From Paraburkholderia humisilvae (GTDB taxonomy: Bacteria > Pseudomonadota > Gammaproteobacteria > Burkholderiales > Burkholderiaceae): a stretch of DNA of 64,000 bases. Positions 1 through 8,631 of the stretch are shown piece by piece (positions within the stretch are counted from its first letter, which is position 1; each line of letters opens with the position of its first letter). The DNA is taken from the NCBI RefSeq assembly GCF_902859855.1, contig NZ_CADIKH010000008.1, forward strand, positions 1 through 64,000, written 5' to 3'. Both the position numbers and the translations under genes were made by a program. The notes beneath the pieces are model-generated. The model ran no database searches. It saw only the letters and a program-made list of their open reading frames with translations, and was not told where the DNA came from.

Positions 1-99
1 AGCTTCACGATCGATCACGGTGACTTCATGACCCGCGCCGGCGAGATAATAGGCGCTCGTCACGCCGACGACGCCACTGCCCAGAACGACGACTCGCAT
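1..99 (-). CDS. dadA: D-amino acid dehydrogenase, N-terminal fragment cut by the window edge
   Basis: The first 33 codons are visible, reading leftwards from an ATG at 97-99. The peptide opens [20 protein letters not shown], a Rossmann FAD-binding fold with the GxGxxG dinucleotide motif, and continues to an acidic residue at the end of beta-2 (VTVIDRE). This start is typical of DadA, the FAD enzyme that oxidises D-alanine and other D-amino acids to 2-oxoacids at the inner face of the membrane. The divergent Lrp-family gene next door fits alanine catabolism, where Lrp-type regulators control dad genes. Only the N-terminus is available, so a related FAD amino-acid oxidase cannot be fully excluded. 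Confidence 0.8.
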   Translation of the reverse strand, partial: MRVVVLGSGVVGVTSAYYLAGAGHEVTVIDREA

Positions 100-271
100 A
101 GCTGCTCCACTCCAGTAGATTGCGGGGCACGCGTCGCACCTTCATTTTTTGTGTCGATTCGCCGACGCCGGCGATTAACAACGTGATATGCGGAATGCCC
201 AGTGTTATCCGCTATACTATTGGCGATGAGGTAGGTTTTGTTATCGTATTTCTTCGATTTTTAGTAATAAC
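100..271. promoter_or_regulatory. Divergent dadA / lrp-type regulator control region
   Basis: This 172-bp stretch separates two divergent genes and is AT-rich compared with the surroundings from about 200 to 271. A TATACT hexamer at 213-218 is a possible -10 for the rightward gene, but no good -35 is seen. The heptamer TGTTATC occurs twice on the plus strand, at 203-209 and 239-245. Lrp-family proteins usually bind AT-rich sites repeated in phase with the helix and often autoregulate, so binding here is inferred from arrangement only. Confidence 0.4.
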
Positions 272-760
272 ATGAGAACCCAGCGCCAACCGGTCCGCTC
301 GCTCGACAAAATCGACCACAAGATCCTGCGCATCCTGCAACTGGATGGCCGTGTCGCGATGAAAGACCTCGCGGAACAGGTCGGTCTTTCGGTTACGCCT
401 TGCATTGAACGCGTCAAGCGAATGGAGCGCGACGGCGTGATCACCGGCTACTACGCGCGCGTGAATCCGGCCGAACTGGGTGCGGCGCTGCTGGTCTTCG
501 TCGAAATCACGCTCGATCACAAAAGCGGCAACATGTTCGACCAGTTCCGGCGCGAGGTGCAGAAGATTCCGGAAGTGCTGGAATGCCATCTGGTGTCGGG
601 CGATTTCGACTATCTGATCAAAGCGCGCATCGGCGAAATGGCCGACTACCGGAAACTGCTCGGCGACATCCTGCTGCAATTGCCCGGCGCGGTGCAGTCG
701 AAGAGCTATGTGGTGATGGAGGAGATCAAGGAGACGCTGACGATTGCCGTAGGCGATTGA
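272..760 (+). CDS. Lrp/AsnC-family transcriptional regulator
   Basis: The 162-aa product has the Lrp/AsnC layout. An N-terminal winged helix-turn-helix (about residues 10-65, LDKIDHKILRILQLDGR... LSVTPCIERVKRMERDGVI) is followed by a RAM effector-binding and oligomerisation domain (about 75-155, with GDFDYLIKARI). Proteins of this family sense amino acids and regulate nearby metabolic genes. Divergent placement from dadA suggests control of D/L-alanine catabolism, as for DadR-type regulators of other proteobacteria. The ATG at 272 gives a normal family length. No clear Shine-Dalgarno sequence precedes it. Confidence 0.85.
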   Translation: MRTQRQPVRSLDKIDHKILRILQLDGRVAMKDLAEQVGLSVTPCIERVKRMERDGVITGYYARVNPAELGAALLVFVEITLDHKSGNMFDQFRREVQKIPEVLECHLVSGDFDYLIKARIGEMADYRKLLGDILLQLPGAVQSKSYVVMEEIKETLTIAVGD

Positions 761-834
761 CACACCCGTGTCAGGTCGTTGTCTCCGGTTGTTCCCTGGC
801 AGTCCATTCGCCGCCTCGACAAACGGCGTAAACA

Positions 835-850
835 CTGTATATTTGTACAG
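835..850. promoter_or_regulatory. LexA (SOS) box
   Basis: CTGTATATTTGTACAG matches the CTGT-N8-ACAG core of LexA operators exactly, with an AT-rich centre. It lies 28 bp before the proposed TTG start of the radical SAM gene, where a repressor would cover the promoter. The flanks match the 20-bp consensus less well. This is a strong sequence match, but LexA control is inferred. Confidence 0.7.
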
Positions 851-877
851 GTATTTCGTTGCTTTCAGTGTGCAACC

Positions 878-2071
878 TTGAACGACGCCGATTCCGACCG
901 CTTGTCCCGTCCATCGTACGATCCCTCGTGCGACTCCTCGTCCGGTCCCGACCGCGAGTTTCCGGTCGCGCCGCCTGCGCCCCGCAAAGGGCGCGGCGCG
1001 GTGACGAACCTGCAAGGCCGCTACGAAGTGGATCAGCGCGAGACGGTGGACGACGGCTGGGCCACGTATACGTCGCCCGGTGAGGACAGCGAAAGTCCCG
1101 CACTGCGTACGCAAGTGTTCGACGAGCGGGCGAAGAGCATCCTGACGCACAACGTATCGCCGGACATCCCGTTTAGCGTGTCGCTCAATCCGTATCGCGG
1201 CTGCGAGCACGGCTGCATTTACTGCTTTGCGCGCCCGACGCACAGCTATCTGGGCTTGTCGCCGGGGCTCGATTTCGAAAGCCGGATCTATGCGAAGGTC
1301 AACGCGCCGGAGCTGCTCGCGCGCGAGCTGTCGAAAAAGAACTACGTGCCCGAGCCGATCGCACTCGGTGTCAATACCGACGCGTGGCAACCCGTCGAGC
1401 GTGATTTGCGCATTACGCGGCGTGTGATCGAAGTGCTGCGTGAGCGCCATCATCCGTTTGCCGCGATCACCAAGTCGTCGCTGATCGAGCGCGAACTCGA
1501 CCTGCTCGTGCCGATGGCCGAGCGTGGCCAGGTGATGGCGGCCATCACGATCACGACGCTCGATGCGGACATCGCCCGCACGCTCGAGCCTCGCGCGGCA
1601 ACACCGTCGCGGCGTCTGCGCACGATCCGTACGCTTGCCGACGCTGGCGTGCCAGTCGGCGTCAGCATTGCGCCGATCATTCCGTTCGTCACCGAGCCGG
1701 ATATGGAGCGGGTCCTCGAGGCCTGCGCGCAAGCGGGCGCGACCAGTGCAAGCTATATCGTGTTGCGTTTGCCGTGGGAGGTTGCGCCGCTATTCAAGGA
1801 CTGGCTTGCCGCGCACTTTCCGGACCGCGCGGACCGCGTGATGAGCCGCGTACGCGATATGCGCGGCGGCAAGGACTACGATGCGTCGTTCGCGCGCCGG
1901 ATGAAAGGTGAGGGGCTTTGGGCCGATCTGCTGAAGCAGCGCTTTGCGAAGGCGACGCGACGGCTTGGCTTGAACGCACGCCATCACGGCATCCTGGATA
2001 TGTCGCAGTTTCGCCGCGTTGAGCCTGCGCCGCGGCCCGCCGCGGACGACGCGCAGCTGGATCTGTTCTAG
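878..2071 (+). CDS. PA0069/SplB-like radical SAM protein
   Basis: The frame encodes a radical SAM protein of the PA0069 (Rv2578c-like) family, related to spore photoproduct lyase. The iron-sulfur motif CEHGCIYC (C-x3-C-x2-C) is followed by FARPTHSYLGL, and the family's N-terminal signature KGRGA-x-NLQGR is present. The enzyme should bind a 4Fe-4S cluster and SAM; its substrate is unknown, though kinship with DNA photoproduct lyase suggests nucleic-acid repair. The frame is open upstream to 779, but the LexA box at 835-850 makes a start beyond it more likely. TTG at 878 is the best remaining choice that keeps KGRGA (397 aa). A GTG at 1001 would delete that motif. The start is uncertain. Confidence 0.8.
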   Translation: MNDADSDRLSRPSYDPSCDSSSGPDREFPVAPPAPRKGRGAVTNLQGRYEVDQRETVDDGWATYTSPGEDSESPALRTQVFDERAKSILTHNVSPDIPFSVSLNPYRGCEHGCIYCFARPTHSYLGLSPGLDFESRIYAKVNAPELLARELSKKNYVPEPIALGVNTDAWQPVERDLRITRRVIEVLRERHHPFAAITKSSLIERELDLLVPMAERGQVMAAITITTLDADIARTLEPRAATPSRRLRTIRTLADAGVPVGVSIAPIIPFVTEPDMERVLEACAQAGATSASYIVLRLPWEVAPLFKDWLAAHFPDRADRVMSRVRDMRGGKDYDASFARRMKGEGLWADLLKQRFAKATRRLGLNARHHGILDMSQFRRVEPAPRPAADDAQLDLF

Positions 2072-2143
2072 GCGGGCGGGCCGGCGGCGGCCAGCCTGCC
2101 AGGGCTCGCGGGCTTATCCAACGGTGCGTCGACCGCGCGTCGA

Positions 2144-2608
2144 CTATTGCGACAGCGACCTGGCCGCTTCGACCTGCGATTCGAAATACGTTTGAAACGT
2201 CAGCGCGAGACCCGTCATCAGCAGGAATGCGCCGATCAGCAGCGAAAAGATCACGACGAAGATCACCGCCCAACCGGACTCGCTTTCGCGCCCGGTGTGC
2301 GCGTTGAACTGCGCGTCCCATTTCTCGTCGGGGCGCAGCCCGTAGACGATGGCGGCCAGAAATGCGGCAAACAGCGAGATCGCGCCCGGAACCACGAGCA
2401 CCCAGCCGAGCATCGACGCGCGCTCGGTGACCATCAACAGCAGGAAACCCGGCACGCCGATCAGCATGCCGACGAGGTGCGCCCAGCCGAACACGTCGCG
2501 GGCGCCATACAGGTAGAAGCGATGCGCACCGAGCGAGCCGAAGAAGAACGCAAGCGCGGCGGTAAGGGTTTTGGAGCGGAAACGCGCGGGATGCGAAGCA
2601 GTGGACAT
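2144..2608 (-). CDS. TM2-domain membrane protein
   Basis: The 154-aa protein begins with a TM2 domain: a first transmembrane helix around residues 13-30, the GSLGAHRFYLYG motif, and a second helix. Two or three further hydrophobic segments follow, at about 58-90 and 112-135. The role of TM2 proteins in bacteria is not established. It converges with the radical SAM gene and diverges from the ribosomal operon. Function is not assigned. Confidence 0.75.
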   Translation of the reverse strand: MSTASHPARFRSKTLTAALAFFFGSLGAHRFYLYGARDVFGWAHLVGMLIGVPGFLLLMVTERASMLGWVLVVPGAISLFAAFLAAIVYGLRPDEKWDAQFNAHTGRESESGWAVIFVVIFSLLIGAFLLMTGLALTFQTYFESQVEAARSLSQ

Positions 2609-2857
2609 GAAAGTAAGCAGCGGGATGACGGGCGGCGCAGCCCGGTGGCATGAGCGCCGACGCGCATTCTACGCCGCGCGCATCCCGCTGGTCAGATGGT
2701 GTGACGACGCGGGCGGCCGGGAGGCGTGGTCAGACAGTTGTTCAAACGTTTTTGACGGGCGGCAGTCGTGGGCGGTTTGTCGTGGCCAGCTGTCGTGCCC
2801 AGTTGTCATTACGCAGCATGAGATAATCCCGCGCGCTCACTTTCCTCCGGTAAGTGT

Positions 2858-2886
2858 TTGTTATGGCGTCGCTTTCCAGCTATAAT
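2858..2886 (+). promoter_or_regulatory. Promoter of the rpsP-rimM-trmD-rplS operon
   Basis: TTGTTA (2858-2863) and a perfect TATAAT (2881-2886) are separated by exactly 17 bp. They lie 45 bp before the rpsP ATG, with AAGGAC as the likely ribosome-binding site. The rest of the 2609-2930 gap holds no recognisable gene. This is a typical strong housekeeping promoter for a ribosomal operon. Confidence 0.8.
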
Positions 2887-2930
2887 CGCGTGTTTCAGTA
2901 GTTCGAACCCGGTTTTCAAGGACTTTAAGT

Positions 2931-3185
2931 ATGGTCATCATCCGCTTGGCTCGTGGCGGCTCGAAGAAGCGCCCGTTCTACAACATCGTCGCTACCGATT
3001 CGCGTAACCGCCGTGACGGCCGTTTCATCGAGCGTATCGGCTTTTACGACCCGATCGCGACCAAGGGCGAAGCGCTGCGCATCGCGCAAGACCGCCTGAC
3101 CCACTGGCAAAGCGTTGGCGCGCAGCTGTCGGAAACGGTTCAGCGTCTCGTGAGGCAAGCGCAAAAGGCGCATCCGGCTGCTTAA
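2931..3185 (+). CDS. rpsP: 30S ribosomal protein S16
   Basis: The 84-aa product starts [20 protein letters not shown] and contains [14 protein letters not shown], both diagnostic for bS16. This small protein binds 16S rRNA and is needed for 30S assembly. It is the first gene of the conserved rpsP-rimM-trmD-rplS order. Length is normal for the family. Confidence 0.97.
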   Translation: MVIIRLARGGSKKRPFYNIVATDSRNRRDGRFIERIGFYDPIATKGEALRIAQDRLTHWQSVGAQLSETVQRLVRQAQKAHPAA

Positions 3186-3287
3186 TGACAGTCGGTATGG
3201 GCATCGGCCGCCAGCCGCACACGCCGCAGGCGTCGTGGGGGCAGTCCGATGCACGGGTTTTACGGGTGTCAGCAGGGAGGCCGGCTG

Positions 3288-3986
3288 ATGTCCGCGCATG
3301 ATGCAGACGGTTCGGGTCGCGCAAAAGCGTCATCTGGTGCGTCGTTTGGGGTGTTTGCCCGCAAGTCCGCCGCGGCGCCCGCTGCCCAGCAGCAGGCGAT
3401 GCAGGCTGAATCGGCCGAAAGCTGGCCGGACGACGCGATCGAAGTCGGCGCGATCGTCGATGCTTACGGTCTCAAAGGCTGGGTCAAGGTCGCCGCTCAT
3501 GCGAGCGTCGGCCAGGGCGGTGATGCATTGCTCAATGCAAAGCGCTGGTGGCTGCTGAAGACGCAACCGCGGGGGCAACAGCAAGCGCATGAGCGCAAGT
3601 CAGCCCCGGTCGGGCAGGCGAAAGTGCACGGCGACAGCGTGGTCGCGCAACTGGGCGGTTCCGACGGTCGGGATGCGGCGCTTCTGCTGCGCGGCTATCG
3701 CGTGTACGTACGCCGCAGCGACTTTCCGGCGCTGGCCGCCGACGAGTATTACTGGGTCGATCTGCTCGGCCTTGACGTCGTCAACGAGGCGGGCGTCGAA
3801 CTGGGCAAGGTGGCCGACATGATCGACAACGGCGCGCAGTCAGTGTTGCGCATCGAATATCCGGCCACCGGCAAAGACGGCAAGCCGGTAATCGGCGAAC
3901 GACTGATTCCGTTCGTCGGTGTCTTTGTGAAGACGGTGGATCAGGCGGCGAAACGCATCATCGTCGACTGGGAAGCCGATTACTGA
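3288..3986 (+). CDS. rimM: Ribosome maturation factor RimM
   Basis: RimM acts late in assembly of the 30S head and binds S19. The conserved N-terminal barrel begins near residue 52 ([17 protein letters not shown]). The C-terminal PRC barrel follows ([18 protein letters not shown]... [16 protein letters not shown]). The ATG at 3288 sits behind a strong AGGGAGG site. This leaves a roughly 50-residue Ala/Gln/Ser-rich N-terminal extension not found in enterobacterial RimM, plus an insertion near [12 protein letters not shown]. An in-frame upstream codon at 3249 has no ribosome-binding site and was not used. Second gene of the ribosomal operon. Confidence 0.95.
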   Translation: MSAHDADGSGRAKASSGASFGVFARKSAAAPAAQQQAMQAESAESWPDDAIEVGAIVDAYGLKGWVKVAAHASVGQGGDALLNAKRWWLLKTQPRGQQQAHERKSAPVGQAKVHGDSVVAQLGGSDGRDAALLLRGYRVYVRRSDFPALAADEYYWVDLLGLDVVNEAGVELGKVADMIDNGAQSVLRIEYPATGKDGKPVIGERLIPFVGVFVKTVDQAAKRIIVDWEADY

Positions 3987-4010
3987 ATCATTCGCTGAAT
4001 GGGGAGAGCG

Positions 4011-4778
4011 ATGCAGTTCGATGTCGTCACGCTCTTTCCGGACATGTTTCGCGCGCTGACCGACTGGGGCATCACGAGCCGCGCGGCGAAACAGCAGCGC
4101 TTCGGGTTGCGGACGTGGAATCCGCGCGATTTCACCACCGACAACTACCGTACGGTCGACGATCGTCCGTACGGCGGTGGTCCCGGCATGGTGATGTTGG
4201 CCAGACCGCTCGAAGACGCGATCGGCGCGGCGAAAGCGGCGCAGGCGCTGCAGGGTATCACCGGCTCGCGCGTGGTGATGATGTCGCCGCAGGGCGCGAC
4301 GCTCGATCACAGCGGCGTGATGCGCTTTGTCGCGCAACCGGGTCTGATCCTGCTATGCGGTCGGTACGAAGCGATCGACCAGCGGCTGATCGAGCGCTGT
4401 GTCGATGAGGAAGTGAGTCTCGGCGACTTCGTGCTGTCTGGCGGAGAGCTCCCCGCGATGGCGTTGATGGACGCCGTCGTACGCCAGTTGCCGGGTGTGC
4501 TGAACGATGCGCAGTCGGCCGTGCAGGACAGTTTCGTCGATGGTTTGCTGGACTGTCCGCACTACACGCGGCCCGAAGATTATCAGGGCGTGCGCGTGCC
4601 CGATGTGCTGCTAGGCGGCCATCATGCGGAAATCGAGCAGTGGCGCCGGCACGAAGCGCTGCGCAATACGCTCGAAAAGCGGCCCGATCTGATCAAACGG
4701 GCGCGCACGAACAAGTTGTTGAGCCGTGCCGACGAGGCGTGGCTTGCAAGTCTCGCGAACGAAGCGTCAAAGGCCTGA
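4011..4778 (+). CDS. trmD: tRNA (guanine-N1)-methyltransferase
   Basis: TrmD methylates G37 of tRNAs with SAM and so prevents frameshifting. The 255-aa product starts [13 protein letters not shown]. It carries the SPOUT trefoil-knot signatures [19 protein letters not shown], and [19 protein letters not shown] lies just upstream of the ATG at 4011. It follows rimM by 24 bp in the operon. Confidence 0.97.
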   Translation: MQFDVVTLFPDMFRALTDWGITSRAAKQQRFGLRTWNPRDFTTDNYRTVDDRPYGGGPGMVMLARPLEDAIGAAKAAQALQGITGSRVVMMSPQGATLDHSGVMRFVAQPGLILLCGRYEAIDQRLIERCVDEEVSLGDFVLSGGELPAMALMDAVVRQLPGVLNDAQSAVQDSFVDGLLDCPHYTRPEDYQGVRVPDVLLGGHHAEIEQWRRHEALRNTLEKRPDLIKRARTNKLLSRADEAWLASLANEASKA

Positions 4779-4941
4779 CCGGAAGGCGAAGGCCGGGCGG
4801 CGCGTGACGCGAGATCCAGGCGGGGCCGTCCATGCGTGGACGGTTCCAGTTGTGAATCCATCCTCTATCGGGGCCGTAGCCGGGTCGCAGTCACCAGCCA
4901 GGCAGGTACGAACGCCGACAAGATGGCATAAGGAGTCAATC

Positions 4942-5325
4942 GTGAATCTGATTGCAAAACTCGAGCAGGAAGAAATCGAGCGCGCGCTCGCTGGCAAGAC
5001 CATTCCCGACTTCGCCCCGGGCGATACGGTGGTCGTCAACGTGAACGTCGTCGAAGGTAACCGCAAGCGTGTCCAGGCGTATGAAGGCGTCGTGATCGCG
5101 AAGCGTAACCGTGGCCTCAACTCGGCATTCATCGTCCGCAAGATCTCGTCGGGCGAAGGCGTCGAGCGTACGTTCCAGACGTACTCGCCGTTGCTCGCGA
5201 GCATCGTCGTGAAGCGTCGCGGCGATGTGCGCCGCGCAAAGCTGTACTACCTGCGCGAGCGTTCGGGCAAGTCGGCGCGGATCAAGGAAAAGCTGGTGTC
5301 GAAAGACCGCGCTGCACAGGAGTAA
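4942..5325 (+). CDS. rplS: 50S ribosomal protein L19
   Basis: The 127-aa product starts [19 protein letters not shown] and contains [18 protein letters not shown] and the [14 protein letters not shown] box of bL19, which lies at the 30S-50S interface. The start is GTG at 4942, preceded by AAGGAG. The frame is open further upstream but without family similarity. Last gene of the operon, followed at once by a terminator. Confidence 0.97.
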   Translation: MNLIAKLEQEEIERALAGKTIPDFAPGDTVVVNVNVVEGNRKRVQAYEGVVIAKRNRGLNSAFIVRKISSGEGVERTFQTYSPLLASIVVKRRGDVRRAKLYYLRERSGKSARIKEKLVSKDRAAQE

Positions 5326-5336
5326 AAGCTGTAAGG

Positions 5337-5363
5337 AAAAGCACCCGTTCTGGGTGCTTTTTT
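5337..5363 (+). terminator. Rho-independent terminator of the rpsP operon
   Basis: The stem is GCACCC (5341-5346) pairing with GGGTGC (5352-5357) around GTTCT, extended by A-T pairs from the preceding AAAA, and followed by a run of six Ts. It lies 12 bp after the rplS stop. A textbook intrinsic terminator. Confidence 0.9.
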
Positions 5364-5428
5364 CATGGGTGGTTCAAAATAGCGACGTGTCCCCGACGTT
5401 TCTATCCACGCTCGCTACGAGAGTTACA

Positions 5429-6154
5429 TTGTCCCGTCCCGTTCGTCCCGTTCGTCCCACTCGTCCCATTCGTCCGGCCTTTAAGCCCGAGTCTTTGCCC
5501 ATCGAATCGACGGGCGCCGATCTGCCTGCGGTGATACCCGATCGTCTGACCCCGGACGGCTTGCGCGCACGCTTCGAGCAGCGTTTGCGCTGGGAACCGG
5601 AGCCCCGTGAGGTGCGCTGGAACGAAGACACCGACCCGCGCGTCGCCGCCGTGTTGATTCCGCTGGTGGAGCGCGACTCAGGCCTGACCGTGCTGCTGAC
5701 GCAGCGAGCCGACCACCTGAGCGACCATGCGGGGCAGGTGAGCTTCCCGGGCGGTCGGCATGAACCGACCGATGCGAACACCATCGCGACCGCGCTGCGC
5801 GAGGCACAGGAAGAAGTGAGCCTCGATCCGGCACGCGTCGAAGTACTCGGCGCGCTACCCGACTATCTGACGAGCACCGGCTTTTACGTGACGCCCGTGG
5901 TCGGCCTCGTGCATCCGCCGTTCACGTTGCACGCCGATACGCTCGAAGTGGCCGATATCTTCGAAGTGCCGCTCGCGTTCCTGATGAATCCGGCGAACCA
6001 TCAGGTGCGCGTGTTGCGCTGGGAGCAGGGCGAACGTCGCTTTTTTGCAATGCCCTATCCGCGTGCCGAAGAAGAGGTGGCCGGCGGCCATTACTTTATC
6101 TGGGGTGCAACGGCCGGCATGTTACGCAATTTTTATCGCTTCCTCGCGGCCTGA
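5429..6154 (+). CDS. NUDIX CoA diphosphatase
   Basis: This NUDIX hydrolase probably splits coenzyme A into phosphopantetheine and 3',5'-ADP. The CoA-specific motif LLTQRADHLSDHAGQVSFPG runs straight into a NUDIX box (GGRHEP ... ALREAQEEV). No ATG fits. TTG at 5429 gives a start resembling family members (SRP...F.PESLP), with GTG at 5387 as the alternative. The N-terminus repeats the dipeptide-like unit RPVRPVRPTRPIRP, encoded by a 9-bp tandem repeat at about 5436-5476. It lies just after the rplS terminator and is probably transcribed separately. Confidence 0.88.
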   Translation: MSRPVRPVRPTRPIRPAFKPESLPIESTGADLPAVIPDRLTPDGLRARFEQRLRWEPEPREVRWNEDTDPRVAAVLIPLVERDSGLTVLLTQRADHLSDHAGQVSFPGGRHEPTDANTIATALREAQEEVSLDPARVEVLGALPDYLTSTGFYVTPVVGLVHPPFTLHADTLEVADIFEVPLAFLMNPANHQVRVLRWEQGERRFFAMPYPRAEEEVAGGHYFIWGATAGMLRNFYRFLAA

Positions 6155-6321
6155 TCGCGAGGAAGCGTGTCCGGACGTGCAAACGTTGGCGCGCGCGTTG
6201 TCAGTTTGTAATCACAGCGGGTGAGACACATCCGACCCTGTGCTATCGTACGGATCGAAAGCGAAGGTCGTATGTAAAACCCGGCGAAACTCGCAATAAC
6301 TCGAATAGCACGGCGCATCGC

Positions 6322-7260
6322 ATGACTTTTTTTTCCGTATTGCTGGCTCTGATTCTCGAACAGGTCCGTGCGTTGTCGCCGAGCAACCCGATCGCGTCAT
6401 TGCTGCAGTACCACGCGGAATCGACGGCACACGGTTTCGACGCGGGCAAGGAAAGGCATGGCGTGCTTGCGTGGCTGGTCGTCGTGCTGCCGTGGACGCT
6501 GGTGGTCGGCCTGATCTACTTCGTGCTGTACCAAATCCACTTCGTGCTCGCGTTCCTGTGGAACGTCGTGATTGTCTACTTCACGCTCGGCTTCCGGCAG
6601 TTCAGCCACTATTTCACCGACATCCATCTCGCGCTGAATAACGACGACGTGCCGCGCGCGCGGGAAGTTCTCAATGAATGGACCGGGATCGACACGGTCG
6701 ATATGCCGGTCAGCGAGATCGTGCGCCATACGCTGATTCACGCGGTGATCGCATCACACCGGCACGTGTTCGGCGTGTTCTTCTGGTTTCTGGTGCCGAT
6801 CGGTCCGGCCGGCGCGGTGCTGTATCGCGTTGCCGAGTACCTGTCGCGCGCGTGGTCGCAGCCGGTCGAGGAGCGTACCGCTGCGTTCTCGACGTTCGCG
6901 CAGCGCGCGTTCTTCGTGATCGACTGGCTGCCGGCGCGCTTGACGTCGCTGGGCTTTGCGATCGTCGGCAACTTCGAGGATGCGATCTACGCGTGGCGCA
7001 ATCATGCGCGCCAATGGCCCGACCCGAACGACGGCGTGCTGCTCGCGGCCGGCAGCGGCGCGCTCGGGGCACGCCTGTCCGGCCCGCTGGCCGAGGTATC
7101 GAGCCTTGACGCGCTCGCGACCGGCGATGGCGGACCGATGACGGTCGGCGATGACTGTACGCCGCGTACGCTGCAATCGGCCGTGGGCCTCGTGTGGCGT
7201 GCGGTGATTCTGTGGATGATCCTGCTGCTGATGCTGACGATCTCGGTGTGGTTATCCTGA
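6322..7260 (+). CDS. CobD/CbiB (AmpE)-family membrane protein
   Basis: The 312-aa protein resembles the CobD/CbiB family: an N-terminal helix MTFFSVLLALILEQ, strongly hydrophobic segments at about 47-95 and 150-175, the FGFE-like IVGNFEDAIYAWR segment near 215-230, and a C-terminal helix. In cobalamin-producing bacteria CobD/CbiB joins aminopropanol to cobyric acid. No other cobalamin gene is nearby, and betaproteobacteria carry related AmpE-type proteins of other, uncertain role. The cobalamin function is therefore not asserted. Confidence 0.75.
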   Translation: MTFFSVLLALILEQVRALSPSNPIASLLQYHAESTAHGFDAGKERHGVLAWLVVVLPWTLVVGLIYFVLYQIHFVLAFLWNVVIVYFTLGFRQFSHYFTDIHLALNNDDVPRAREVLNEWTGIDTVDMPVSEIVRHTLIHAVIASHRHVFGVFFWFLVPIGPAGAVLYRVAEYLSRAWSQPVEERTAAFSTFAQRAFFVIDWLPARLTSLGFAIVGNFEDAIYAWRNHARQWPDPNDGVLLAAGSGALGARLSGPLAEVSSLDALATGDGGPMTVGDDCTPRTLQSAVGLVWRAVILWMILLLMLTISVWLS

Positions 7261-7299
7261 GCCCGAAGCGCGCGCCACGCGCGCGATCCCGCCGCGCCG

Positions 7300-7623
7300 T
7301 CACCCGTCAAGCGGATTGCGTGGCGTCCCGCACTGCCAGCATACGGTGAACTGCGCTTCGAGCGTTTCCCCGCAATGACCGCAGCGCCAGCCAGGTGCCC
7401 CCGCCGCCGGCCCACGCGATGCCGCGTCAATCAACCGCCTTGCCAGCGCTTCGTCACGTTCGTCGACGAGCCATAACTCCGGCGCGCACTGTTCGGCCGG
7501 AATTTCCCCTAACGCGCCGTTCAGATAGCGGTTATGCAGTTCGGATGCGATACCCGCGGTCGCCAGCAGATTGACCCAATGCTGGCCGATGATCACGTTC
7601 GGCGCGCGCAGCAGCTTCAGCAT
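7300..7623 (-). CDS. DUF2007 / zinc-ribbon putative signal-transducing protein
   Basis: The 107-aa protein has an N-terminal DUF2007 domain (LLRAPNVIIGQHWVNLLATAGI ... ELWLVDERDEALARRLI). A C-terminal zinc ribbon with two Cys pairs follows, CGHC and CWQC, 15 residues apart. DUF2007 proteins resemble the signal-transducing PII fold, but their partners are unknown. It follows rsgA after 3 bp and so is probably the last gene of the M48-rsgA-DUF2007 operon. Confidence 0.8.
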   Translation of the reverse strand: MLKLLRAPNVIIGQHWVNLLATAGIASELHNRYLNGALGEIPAEQCAPELWLVDERDEALARRLIDAASRGPAAGAPGWRCGHCGETLEAQFTVCWQCGTPRNPLDG

Positions 7624-7626
7624 GGA

Positions 7627-8631
7627 TCAGCGCACTACCTGGCTTGCCTCATGCACGAGCTGCGCATACAGCGCATGGCGCTCGCGTGCGATGCGGCCGT
7701 CGGCGATCGCTGCGAGAATCGCACAGCCTGGCTCGTGCAGATGATGGCAGTTGTAGAACCGGCAATGCCCGAGCAGCGGCCGGAATTCGGGGAACGCGCG
7801 CTCCAGCCGGCCTTCGGTCAGATGATGAAGGCCGAATTCCTGGAAGCCGGGTGAGTCGATCAGCGCAGCGCTGCGTTGCTCGTGATTCTGTTCGTGAGTT
7901 GGCTCGCGAATTTGCACGTGATCCGGCAACGGATAGAGACGCGTGAACGTGGTGGTATGCCGGCCGCTATTGAGCGCTGTCGAGATTTCGCGCGTCGCGG
8001 CTTCCGCGTCGGGCACGATCAGATTCACGAGCGTCGATTTACCCATCCCGGACTGACCCAGCAGCAGCGTCGCATGACCGTGCAAATGCGCGATGAGCAT
8101 CGCGCGCGCGGCGTCCGGCTGCGTCCTGATCGACATTTCGAGCACCGTATAGCCGAGTCCGCGATAGCGCTCGAGACGCTGCCGCGCGAGCGGCAGCGCC
8201 GCCTCGACGTCGGTCTTGTTCAGCACGATCAGGGGCTTCAGTTCGTTCGCTTCGGCGGCGACCAGCGCACGGCCGAGCAGGTCTTCGCTGAAATGCGGTT
8301 CGGTGGCGAGCACGATCAGCAACTGATCGAGGTTCGCCGCGAACAGCTTCGATTTGTACTGGTCGGACCGGTACAGCAGATTGCGCCGTTCACCGATCTC
8401 GACGATCACACCCTGGTCTGCCGATGTCATTTCGTAAACCACGTGATCGCCGACCGCGACCTCGCTGCGCTTGCCGCGTGGAAAGCATTGCAGCAGCGCG
8501 CCGCCGTGCGCCGGTGCGACGATGTAGTGGCGCCCATGTGCGGCGATGACAAGCCCGCGCTCGCGGCTTTGGGGCTGCGTGGCCGCCGTTGCCGGGCCCT
8601 TTCCCAGGCGATTCGCCAGGCGGCCGCTCAT
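7627..8631 (-). CDS. rsgA: Small-subunit biogenesis GTPase RsgA
   Basis: RsgA is a circularly permuted GTPase that checks late 30S maturation. The 334-aa product has an OB fold near residues 25-85. The permuted GTPase motifs follow in order: NKTD (G4), GQSGMGKST (G1), a TTFTRLY-type switch I, and [10 protein letters not shown] (G3). The C-terminal zinc knuckle is [15 protein letters not shown]. The ATG overlaps the stop of the M48 peptidase gene by 4 bp, which implies translational coupling. Permutation and zinc knuckle together identify it. Confidence 0.96.
   Translation of the reverse strand: MSGRLANRLGKGPATAATQPQSRERGLVIAAHGRHYIVAPAHGGALLQCFPRGKRSEVAVGDHVVYEMTSADQGVIVEIGERRNLLYRSDQYKSKLFAANLDQLLIVLATEPHFSEDLLGRALVAAEANELKPLIVLNKTDVEAALPLARQRLERYRGLGYTVLEMSIRTQPDAARAMLIAHLHGHATLLLGQSGMGKSTLVNLIVPDAEAATREISTALNSGRHTTTFTRLYPLPDHVQIREPTHEQNHEQRSAALIDSPGFQEFGLHHLTEGRLERAFPEFRPLLGHCRFYNCHHLHEPGCAILAAIADGRIARERHALYAQLVHEASQVVR

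Noticed and set aside
779..877. Upstream extension of the radical SAM gene to 779
   Set aside because: It would place the LexA box inside the coding sequence, and the added residues show no family similarity.
2797..2830. TTGTCA ... GATAAT as a second rpsP promoter
   Set aside because: Spacing is only about 13 bp; the TTGTTA-17-TATAAT pair at 2858-2886 is far better.
6322..7260. Assignment of the CobD/CbiB-like gene to cobalamin synthesis
   Set aside because: No other cob or cbi gene occurs in the window, and related proteins of other function exist; the family name is kept but the reaction is not asserted.
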